Of a DNA stretch of 11,380 bases, positions 5,793-11,380 are shown in pieces. Below the pieces are notes generated by a model, which did no database searches, was not told the DNA's origin, and saw only the letters and a list, made by a program, of their open reading frames with translations. Within the stretch, counting starts at the first letter, position 1. Each line of letters opens with the position of its first letter. The DNA is from Clostridiales bacterium (GTDB taxonomy: Bacteria > Bacillota > Clostridia > Christensenellales > Borkfalkiaceae). The DNA is taken from positions 1-11,380 of the forward strand of contig SVIK01000046.1 of NCBI GenBank assembly GCA_015069525.1, written 5' to 3'. Position numbers and translations under genes: made by a program.

Positions 5793-8102
5793 CTATGCTA
5801 CGCGCGCACTTTTGTATAACCGCACGGCGACTGCCGTCATGTCGTCTTTCGCCACTCCGCCATACGCTTGCAAGGCAGAGGATAAAAGCGTATCGGCAAG
5901 TTGTTGCGGGTTGTGGATAGGGATTGTTTTCAGCGTTTCGTACAAATCGCTCGTCGAGCCGAACGCCCCCGTAATCCCGTCGCTTAAAAAGAGCAAAACG
6001 TCGTTTTCTTGCAAAGTATAAGAGGAAGTATCGGGGTGGAGGGAATTGAGTATGCCAAGGGGCAACGATTCGCCTTCCAATACCTTAACGGTGCTTCCCG
6101 AAAGGATAAATCCCACGGGCGCGCCGATTTTCACGATATCCGCCTTCCCGTCGTCCAAATCGACGATAGCGATATCTACGCACGCAAACGCCTCTTCTCG
6201 GTTAAACGTTAGCAGTTTGTTGACGGTAGAAAGTACGGTGTCGGAAGGGATTTTCGCTTTATAAAAGCTTTCTAAAAGGGAAACGGTGCTTTCTGAAATA
6301 CGGCTTGCATACTCTCCGCTCCCCATGCCGTCCGATAGGGCAACCATAAACCTGCGCTCGTCTATTTTTATAACGGAGTGCGTATCTCCGCACACACTTT
6401 CGCCCGTCTTTTTCGTGCTCGCCACCCCAAACGCGGCGTCGAAAATCGGTTTTTTGCGTAGGATACAGCAATACTTATCGTGCGAAAGGGCGATTCGTTC
6501 GGCAATCATCATATTCTCGTGCAAGGTTTGCGAAGTAATAACGGCGATTTTTTTCACGTCCGCGCGCCCAAAGGTGATAAGGGAAACGGTAAAGTTTTCT
6601 TCCTCGCTGTAAATAAGGACTTCCGAACAAACGATACCCGCTTTCATCAGCGCGAGGGTAAGCGTTTTTTCTTTGTCCGTATACATGCGGATAGGCTCGC
6701 TCTGTTCAAGGGCAAGGTTGCGCAAAATCTCGTTTACACCTTGCGCCTGCCTAGCAAGCAACGCCCGTCCCGACGAGGCGTTTTCCGTTTCCAACATATA
6801 TTTTTTATAATCGCCCAACTGCTTGTTGACGGCATAGAGCACGTTGCTTTGATTGATACAGTAATCGGATAGCCGTTTGGGTACGTCGATAAGGCTCGTT
6901 TTTCCTTTCAAACACCCCACTTCAATCAGTTTTGCGACGTCCAAATCCATTTCTTTGCGCGAACAGGCGCGGAACTGAGAACAGCCTTTACAGCACTCTT
7001 CAATGACGCAAGTGCGGATGTATTCTTTTGCGCTCGCTTCCGCCTCGTTAGAACTAAGCGAAGTAAAAGTCGTTTCAATCTCGCGGAAAACGGACGCGAT
7101 TTCAAAGAGTTGTTTGCCAATGGACGCGCGGTTTCGGTTGATAGCCACGCGGGATAGGTGTTTTTCTCGATAAAATACGAGTTTGTTTTCCATGGCCCGA
7201 AGCAAGGGAGTGGGAAAGACAACGAATAGCAGGGTAGGCAACGTAATGGAAAGTATTGCGGAAACGAGCACGTTTGTGGGGTAATAGAACAATCCGTCTA
7301 CGTATGCAAAAAGGAAGAAGACGCAAAGTAAGGCAAGACAAGGCAAAATACGTCCCGTCTTAGCAAACGTCACGACGGCGACGGCGTAGAGGAAAAACCT
7401 ACCGATAGACGCGCCGAAGACAAGCGTGGTTGGCAGGGCGAGCACGAAAGCACAAAGCAAAGCGGTTGCGTCTTTCGTCACGTACGCAAACACGAGTAAA
7501 ATAAAAAAAGCGATACCCATGTATGCGTTCAAACCAAGCAATCGACACGCTCCTACCCCCACGAAAACGAGGAAAACGACAGAGAATAGCAATTCTTCCG
7601 TTTTCAAACGGCATTTAAGGCATTTTTTTATTAAGGCGTTCATTGCCACGGAAAATATGGCGGTCAAGAGAAATATGAGGGAGGCGAGGATGGTTTTTTG
7701 TACGATTTCGTTCAGCGTGAAGGAAAAGGGCAAACGATAGGGGGTAAAGGGAGAAAAGGCGATGAATCCGCCAAGGGAAAGCGTGAGGGCAAGGAAGGGG
7801 ATAAAGCCTGTTTTTATCCTTGCGTTGCTTCGAAATTTATTATGTAGGAAAAAGGAAAGAAAAAGTAAAAGTGCTTGTCCCAAAGCAAGCACCACTTCGA
7901 AAATGCCTTGCCCAATACAAGAGGTGGCGAAAAACAAAATGGCCACGGTAAATGGGGATACCCCTGCGTAGGGTAGCGCATAGGCGAGGGCAAGGGAAAA
8001 CGGTTCGAAAGCGTTTCCCACGAAGCGTAGAAAGAGCATGCCTGCCCCAAAAAGTAGGTAAAAAACGATTTGCACGACGTCGGTTTTTTTATAAGAATAC
8101 AT
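5793..8102 (-). CDS. spoIIE: Stage II sporulation protein E, membrane-bound PP2C-type serine phosphatase
   Basis: SpoIIE dephosphorylates the anti-anti-sigma factor SpoIIAA and so releases sigma-F in the forespore; it also acts with FtsZ at the asymmetric septum. The 769-residue product has the family architecture. An N-terminal hydrophobic region with about ten membrane segments spans residues 10-300. A central cytoplasmic regulatory region (about 305-550) follows. The C-terminal PP2C domain spans about 555-763, with metal-site motifs CGDTHS (571-576), LSDGMGSGE (589-597), LSDG (706-709) and AKDDMTAVAVRL (751-762). PLGIL (681-685) also matches SpoIIE relatives. A cysteine cluster (C365, C370, C371, C374, C380) lies just before the central region. 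The ATG at 8102 is set by AAAAGGAG 6 bases upstream. B. subtilis SpoIIE is 827 residues, so this one is slightly short but complete. It stands alone with its own promoter, and its 3' end meets the ABC ATPase gene tail to tail. Confidence 0.96.
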   Translation of the reverse strand: MYSYKKTDVVQIVFYLLFGAGMLFLRFVGNAFEPFSLALAYALPYAGVSPFTVAILFFATSCIGQGIFEVVLALGQALLLFLSFFLHNKFRSNARIKTGFIPFLALTLSLGGFIAFSPFTPYRLPFSFTLNEIVQKTILASLIFLLTAIFSVAMNALIKKCLKCRLKTEELLFSVVFLVFVGVGACRLLGLNAYMGIAFFILLVFAYVTKDATALLCAFVLALPTTLVFGASIGRFFLYAVAVVTFAKTGRILPCLALLCVFFLFAYVDGLFYYPTNVLVSAILSITLPTLLFVVFPTPLLRAMENKLVFYREKHLSRVAINRNRASIGKQLFEIASVFREIETTFTSLSSNEAEASAKEYIRTCVIEECCKGCSQFRACSRKEMDLDVAKLIEVGCLKGKTSLIDVPKRLSDYCINQSNVLYAVNKQLGDYKKYMLETENASSGRALLARQAQGVNEILRNLALEQSEPIRMYTDKEKTLTLALMKAGIVCSEVLIYSEEENFTVSLITFGRADVKKIAVITSQTLHENMMIAERIALSHDKYCCILRKKPIFDAAFGVASTKKTGESVCGDTHSVIKIDERRFMVALSDGMGSGEYASRISESTVSLLESFYKAKIPSDTVLSTVNKLLTFNREEAFACVDIAIVDLDDGKADIVKIGAPVGFILSGSTVKVLEGESLPLGILNSLHPDTSSYTLQENDVLLFLSDGITGAFGSTSDLYETLKTIPIHNPQQLADTLLSSALQAYGGVAKDDMTAVAVRLYKSARVA

Positions 8103-8130
8103 AAACGGCTCCTTTTAGGCGTTTTGTTTT

Positions 8131-8163
8131 ATTATAAAAGGATAGCGGGTAAAAAAATTGACA
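8131..8163 (-). promoter_or_regulatory. spoIIE promoter, 21-bp spacer with Spo0A-box-like -35 region
   Basis: On the - strand TATAAT (8131-8136) is a perfect -10, 28 bases before the ATG. No sigma-A -35 lies at 17 bp. Instead TGTCAA (8158-8163) lies exactly 21 bp upstream; read as TGTCAAT it matches the Spo0A box TGTCRAA at six of seven positions. Spo0A-activated sigma-A promoters of B. subtilis spoIIE and spoIIG are known for over-long spacers (about 21-22 bp) with 0A boxes over the -35. Spo0A control here is inferred from that match. Confidence 0.6.
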
Positions 8164-8193
8164 GTTTACGCAGTTTTTTCACTATCCGTGCCG

Positions 8194-8221
8194 AAAAAAA
8201 CCGCCCGCTTATTGCGGACGG
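8194..8221 (-). terminator. Intrinsic terminator overlapping the end of the mazF-like gene
   Basis: On the - strand CCGTCCGC (8221-8214) pairs with GCGGGCGG (8208-8201), with one T-G wobble, around an AATAA loop, followed by seven Ts (8200-8194). The stop codon TAA (8211-8209) is inside the loop, so the last codons form the 5' arm of the stem. It also insulates the downstream spoIIE promoter. Confidence 0.85.
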
Positions 8222-8583
8222 AGTATGTCGTTTTCGTTATCGACGGGGAAACCGAGGCTAATTAAAATGGCGCGGTTGACGCGGTGCATGGTTGCCGGCG
8301 GAAGCTCGCCTATCCGTTCTTTTAAACGCCGTTTGTCAAGGGTGCGGATTTGCTCAAGGAGAATTACGCTTTCTTTTGCAAGCCCGAACGCGGGTGGGAG
8401 CTCGATATGGGTGGGGAGTTTGGCTTTATTGATTTTGCTGGTGACGGCAGCGGCGATAATGGTGGGGGAATATTTGTTTCCTACGTCGTTTTGTACGACG
8501 AGCACAGGGCGAATTCCGCCCTGCTCGCTACCCACCACGGGGGATAAATCGGCGTAATACAATTCTCCACGCTTTACGTTCAT
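8209..8583 (-). CDS. ndoA: EndoA/NdoA (MazF/PemK family) mRNA interferase, no antitoxin beside it
   Basis: Toxin of type II toxin-antitoxin systems; family members cut single-stranded mRNA at short sequences (UACAU for B. subtilis EndoA; specificity here is unknown). The 124-residue product is highly similar to B. subtilis NdoA over its length: VKRGELYYADLSPVVGSEQ (3-21), GGIRPVLVVQNDVGN (22-36), KAKLPTHIEL, and SVILLEQIRTLDKRRL. R25 and T48, equivalent to the catalytic residues of the Bacillus enzyme, are present, so it should be active. The ATG at 8583 has AAAAGAGG (8591-8598) 7 bases upstream. An antitoxin gene (about 270 bases) cannot fit in the 199-base gap between this gene and pgi, and none lies downstream. 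The toxin is therefore solitary here; its partner, if any, is elsewhere. The C-terminus has about eight extra residues (DNENDILRPQ) relative to the Bacillus protein. No convincing promoter was found upstream. Confidence 0.95.
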   Translation of the reverse strand: MNVKRGELYYADLSPVVGSEQGGIRPVLVVQNDVGNKYSPTIIAAAVTSKINKAKLPTHIELPPAFGLAKESVILLEQIRTLDKRRLKERIGELPPATMHRVNRAILISLGFPVDNENDILRPQ

Positions 8584-8721
8584 AACTTTACCTCTTTTGA
8601 AAACCGAACGAACTCCTCACTGTATTTTATGTAAATCCGTCCGTTTTCGTGAAAATAATTGCGTATTCAGTATAGCCGAAAAAATTCTTCTTTATACCAA
8701 GTTTTTGGGAAAAAGCAAGCG

Positions 8722-8753
8722 AAAAAACCGTCCCCGAAGCCTTTCGGGGACGG
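8722..8753 (-). terminator. Intrinsic terminator after pgi
   Basis: A perfect 11-bp stem, CCGTCCCCGAA (8753-8743 on the - strand) with its complement (8738-8728), a four-base loop AGGC and then six Ts (8727-8722). It ends the pgi transcript about 30 bases after the stop codon and separates it from the toxin gene. The rest of the gap (8584-8721) is AT-rich, with a TATACT at 8674-8669 but no matching -35. Confidence 0.92.
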
Positions 8754-8782
8754 CAGGTATGCGTTAAACGCGATTTTACCGT

Positions 8783-10216
8783 TTAGATAATGCAGTTTTC
8801 GTCCTTTGCAGGGAGGGAATCAAGTTCCTTTTTCTTTTCTGCATAGCCAGCTTTGCCAAGGAGTGCAAACGTCGCTTTTTTGCCTTCTTCTACGCCAGGT
8901 TGGTTGAAGGTGTCGATGTTGAGCATCGCGCCTGCATACGCCGTTTGGAGTTCGAAAAGGAACAAAAGTTGTCCAAGCGTGAACGCGTTGAGTTCAGGAA
9001 TCCAAAGGGTATAGTTCATTCTGCCCGCTTTGGTCAAAGCGTAAGCGGTAGCGGCGTTTTCTGCTTGGATAAGCTCTTCCATCGTATGTCCGCCAAGGAA
9101 CGCTACGTCGGGGATACTTTCACAGCCGTGAGGGATGGGCATTTCACAGCCGTACTTCTTCAAGGAAAGGAAGGTGACGACTTTGTCGTAAGGACCTTCG
9201 GTGTACAGTTGCACTTGGGAGTGTTGGTCGGTCACGCCCAACGATTTTACGGGGGTTTGACCTACGTTGCAAGGCGTACCGTCGAGGGTGACGTTTTTGC
9301 CGAGCGATTCTGCCCAAAGTTGGCAATACCAGTCTGCAATAAATTTAAGGTTGTCCGAATAAGGCATCATAACGCCCACGTTTTTACCTTGTTCCATTGC
9401 CGCGATTTGAAGCGTTGCGCACATAAGGGCAGGGTTTTTACGCATAGAGGGGAAACGGCAAAGGTGGTCCATATATCCCGCACCTGCAAGCAAGCCTTTG
9501 ATGTCGATGCCAAGCACCGCCGCCGGCAACAAACCAACGGGGCAAAGTTGAGAGAATCTTCCGCCCACGCCGTCGGGGAGAACGTAGCTCTTAATTCCGC
9601 CTTCTTCGTCGGAAATCTTTTTAAGGTTGCCCTTTTTCGCGTCGGTGGTGAAGATAACGTTGTCTTTCACGTTTACGCCCGCTTTTTTCAAAAGGTCGAG
9701 GATGATGAGGTATTGCGTCATCGTTTCGCTCGTTGCGCCCGATTTGGAAATAACGTTAAAGCACGTTTTTGCAGGGTCGATAACGTCGAGCAAATCCTTC
9801 ATACGTACGGGGTCTACGTTGTCCTCTACGTAAAATTTAGGTCCTTTTCTCTTGGAACGGGGCAAATCGTTGTAATGCAAATGGCAAAGCGCGTTGAAAG
9901 CCATGATAGGGCCGAGTGCGCTTCCGCCGATACCGAGCACTACGAAATATTGGAAGTTTGCACGAACTTTTTTCGCCGTTTGTAAAATATCTTCAACGAT
10001 TTCCGTTTGGTTGTAAGGGAGCTCCGTCCAACCCATATAAAGTTCGTCCTTGCCACGGTTTTCTTGTACGTAGCGGAAAGCGTTAGACGCTTTTGTAGAG
10101 TATGCGTTGAGTTGTTTTGCGGAGAAACCCTTGTCGCCCAAGAATTTATCCGTCATGTTGTTGTAATCCAACGTCACGCGCATAGAATTGCGCCATTCTC
10201 TTGTTTTGTAAGCCAT
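8783..10216 (-). CDS. pgi: Glucose-6-phosphate isomerase
   Basis: Cytoplasmic enzyme interconverting glucose 6-phosphate and fructose 6-phosphate in glycolysis and gluconeogenesis. The 477-residue product has both SIS sugar-isomerase folds: VLGIGGSALGP (93-103), the phosphate-binding SKSGATSET (157-165), and DGVGGRFSQLCPVG (215-228). Catalytic candidates are E303 in WAESLGK, H332 in TDQHSQVQ, and a lysine in the C-terminal signature GAMLNIDTFNQPGVEEGKK (429-447). The GGRFS block has Q and C where the PROSITE pattern prefers other residues; the remaining pattern fits. Length is in the range of compact Firmicute Pgi rather than the roughly 550-residue E. coli enzyme. The ATG at 10216 is set by AAAAGGAG 6 bases upstream. 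It has its own near-consensus promoter and a strong terminator, so it is probably a single-gene unit, although read-through from the flippase gene upstream cannot be excluded. Confidence 0.97.
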   Translation of the reverse strand: MAYKTREWRNSMRVTLDYNNMTDKFLGDKGFSAKQLNAYSTKASNAFRYVQENRGKDELYMGWTELPYNQTEIVEDILQTAKKVRANFQYFVVLGIGGSALGPIMAFNALCHLHYNDLPRSKRKGPKFYVEDNVDPVRMKDLLDVIDPAKTCFNVISKSGATSETMTQYLIILDLLKKAGVNVKDNVIFTTDAKKGNLKKISDEEGGIKSYVLPDGVGGRFSQLCPVGLLPAAVLGIDIKGLLAGAGYMDHLCRFPSMRKNPALMCATLQIAAMEQGKNVGVMMPYSDNLKFIADWYCQLWAESLGKNVTLDGTPCNVGQTPVKSLGVTDQHSQVQLYTEGPYDKVVTFLSLKKYGCEMPIPHGCESIPDVAFLGGHTMEELIQAENAATAYALTKAGRMNYTLWIPELNAFTLGQLLFLFELQTAYAGAMLNIDTFNQPGVEEGKKATFALLGKAGYAEKKKELDSLPAKDENCII

Positions 10217-10248
10217 AAAAATCTCCTTTTACTTTTTAGTACTTTTTT

Positions 10249-10277
10249 ATTGTACTCCCAAAATCTTCCCTTGTCAA
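10249..10277 (-). promoter_or_regulatory. Sigma-A-type promoter of pgi with two flanking dyads
   Basis: On the - strand: -35 TTGACA (10277-10272), 17-base spacer, -10 TACAAT (10254-10249), about 32 bases before the ATG. The -35 lies in a 13-bp inverted repeat CCCTTGTCAAGGG (10268-10280). A second inverted repeat, AGTAC and GTACT (10238-10242 and 10252-10256), spans the -10 and start point. Either could be an operator; both are short. Confidence 0.82.
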
Positions 10278-10317
10278 GGGCTCTGAGAGAAAAAAGTGGA
10301 AAAACAAAGGAAAAATA

Positions 10318-11380
10318 TCAAAAAACGCTCGATTTTTCGCGTTTTTTACGTATGGCGAGTATTTTTTTGAAGGGCAAAATTCCCAAAAGCGTCCATAAAA
10401 GCGTCGAAATGAAAGCAAGGACAAGGGAGGCGACGGCAACGGCAAGGAATGCGCCGAATACGTTGGAAAATAGAGCGTGGATAAGCGCACCGATTAAGGA
10501 AAGGGGCAATACGCAAAGTAGCGCTTTTGCATGGGTACGAAATCCGTTTTGTTGGTTGGGAAGGCGCATTTGTGAAAACAAGCCTTTGCACTTTTTGCTC
10601 AAAAAAATAAGGTTGCAGACGGCGGTGACCAAAAAGCTGACGCCCATACCGATAAGATAGGCGTAGGCTCCGCAAAGGGCGGGCAAAAGCAGGATACAAA
10701 GTAATAGCGCCCCCGCACCCACGAAATAAAAGATAAACGTCTGCTTTTCATATCCCATAGAATTGAGCATGCCCGTGGAAATCATCGTCAAGCTCATAGG
10801 GAGGAGGATAGGACAACCCTTTTGAATAAATTCGCCCGCGAGCGGGTTGGAAAAAGCAAGCATACCCAATTCCCTTCCCACGGCGTAGAAAAAGGGGAGA
10901 AGAAAGCAGGACACGAGAAATGCGGTGGTCAATCCTCTTGCTAAATTTTTATATAAGCGTTGGTGATTTTTTCGATAATAATCCTCCGCAAGCTCGGGCA
11001 CGAGCACGAGGGAAAGGGAGCCGATAATGGTGGAGGGGATAAACAGGACGGGCATAGCCATCCCCGAAACGACGCCGAAGAGGGTAAGCGCTTCCCCCTC
11101 GTTTGCGCCCGCGCGGATAAGCATAATCGGGAGCAACACGGCAACGGCGGAGGATACGAGAGAACCGCTTGCGCGCACAGCGGTGATGGGCAAAGTGGCG
11201 GAAAACAGCGGTTTTAATTGCTTTTTGGAACGTGCAAATTTTCCGCCTCGAACGAGTAAGCAAATAAGGGAAGTGGAAAAGGAAAACAGGTAAGATATGA
11301 CGACTGCCCAACCCGCAAGGTTGACGCCCTGCTCCACCGATTGCATACGTTGCAATAAAAGTACGCCCGCCACGACCATA
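10318..11380 (-). CDS. SpoVB-like MOP-superfamily polysaccharide/lipid flippase; 5' partial
   Basis: The visible 353 residues are the C-terminal part of a polytopic membrane protein; the frame reaches the right edge and the ATG at 11379 is probably internal. SpoVB/YtgP/MurJ-type flippases are about 500-550 residues, so roughly 150-200 residues are missing. About nine hydrophobic segments can be seen (near residues 20-43, 70-90, 105-127, 150-170, 190-208, 214-233, 237-260, 285-303 and 309-334), ending in a short basic tail. The block VLFIPSTIIGSLSLVLVPEL (111-130) matches the conserved SpoVB-family segment after the central helices. These proteins move lipid-linked oligosaccharides or peptidoglycan precursors across the membrane; SpoVB itself is needed for spore cortex. 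Several paralogues usually occur per genome, so the sporulation role is inference. Downstream there is only a T-rich stretch without a hairpin before the pgi promoter. Confidence 0.85.
   Translation of the reverse strand, partial: MVVAGVLLLQRMQSVEQGVNLAGWAVVISYLFSFSTSLICLLVRGGKFARSKKQLKPLFSATLPITAVRASGSLVSSAVAVLLPIMLIRAGANEGEALTLFGVVSGMAMPVLFIPSTIIGSLSLVLVPELAEDYYRKNHQRLYKNLARGLTTAFLVSCFLLPFFYAVGRELGMLAFSNPLAGEFIQKGCPILLPMSLTMISTGMLNSMGYEKQTFIFYFVGAGALLLCILLLPALCGAYAYLIGMGVSFLVTAVCNLIFLSKKCKGLFSQMRLPNQQNGFRTHAKALLCVLPLSLIGALIHALFSNVFGAFLAVAVASLVLAFISTLLWTLLGILPFKKILAIRKKREKSSVF

Noticed and set aside
8158..8163. TTGACA on the + strand as a -35 box
   Set aside because: There is no -10 at 16-18 bases and a promoter in this direction would only drive antisense to the toxin. 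The same bases fit the - strand spoIIE promoter better.
8588..8620. An 11-codon GTG-started leader ORF before the mazF-like gene
   Set aside because: It has no ribosome binding site of its own and its end merely overlaps the toxin's; such short frames arise by chance.
8669..8674. TATACT on the - strand as a -10 box for the mazF-like gene
   Set aside because: No acceptable -35 lies 16-18 bases upstream; the nearest, TTGGTA, is 20 bases away. It is left uncalled.
8900..9985. A 361-codon open frame on the + strand opposite pgi
   Set aside because: Antisense to a fully conserved Pgi. The translation is rich in R, H, V and F with no domain, and no ribosome binding site or promoter supports it.
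1..11380. Mobile element, CRISPR array, prophage, tRNA or rRNA
   Set aside because: No transposase, integrase, regularly spaced repeats, phage structural genes or RNA gene sequences were seen on either strand; the genes are chromosomal housekeeping and sporulation genes.

Overview
The window most likely comes from the chromosome of an endospore-forming Firmicute of the Clostridia type, probably an uncultured gut anaerobe. The main evidence is a full-length SpoIIE phosphatase, a SpoVB-like flippase, a Bacillus-type EndoA/MazF toxin, AGGAG-type ribosome binding sites, sigma-A-like promoters and many strong intrinsic terminators. The modular secreted protein at the left edge, with a DUF4886 domain, is of a kind I associate with gut Clostridia. 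The lineage is inferred from gene content; no rRNA or phylogenetic marker search was possible.

Layout. Bases 1-5707 are read on the + strand and 5793-11380 on the - strand. The two blocks converge on a bidirectional terminator at 5722-5754. On the + strand, in order: the 3' part of a large secreted modular protein (bacterial Ig-like domain, SGNH-like DUF4886 domain, two tandem beta-rich C-terminal modules); a tyrosyl-tRNA synthetase with its own promoter; a YigZ/IMPACT-family protein; and a MalK/MsmX-type ABC ATPase with its own promoter and an unusual charged tail. On the - strand, in transcription order from the right edge: the C-terminal two thirds of a SpoVB-like flippase; glucose-6-phosphate isomerase with a near-consensus promoter; a solitary EndoA/MazF-type toxin; and SpoIIE, which has a promoter of the Spo0A-activated shape.

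How the genes fit together. This looks like ordinary core chromosome, mostly single-gene transcription units with their own promoter or terminator, and not one operon. TyrS serves translation, Pgi serves glycolysis/gluconeogenesis, and the ABC ATPase would energise sugar importers encoded elsewhere. SpoIIE (sigma-F activation) and possibly the flippase belong to sporulation and envelope biogenesis. There is no CRISPR array, insertion sequence, integrase, tRNA or rRNA. I did not find a convincing undescribed multi-gene system. The items most worth a second look are the spoIIE promoter with a 21-bp spacer and a Spo0A-box-like -35 region, the MazF without an antitoxin whose stop codon sits in its own terminator loop, the modular DUF4886 protein, and the tailed orphan ABC ATPase.
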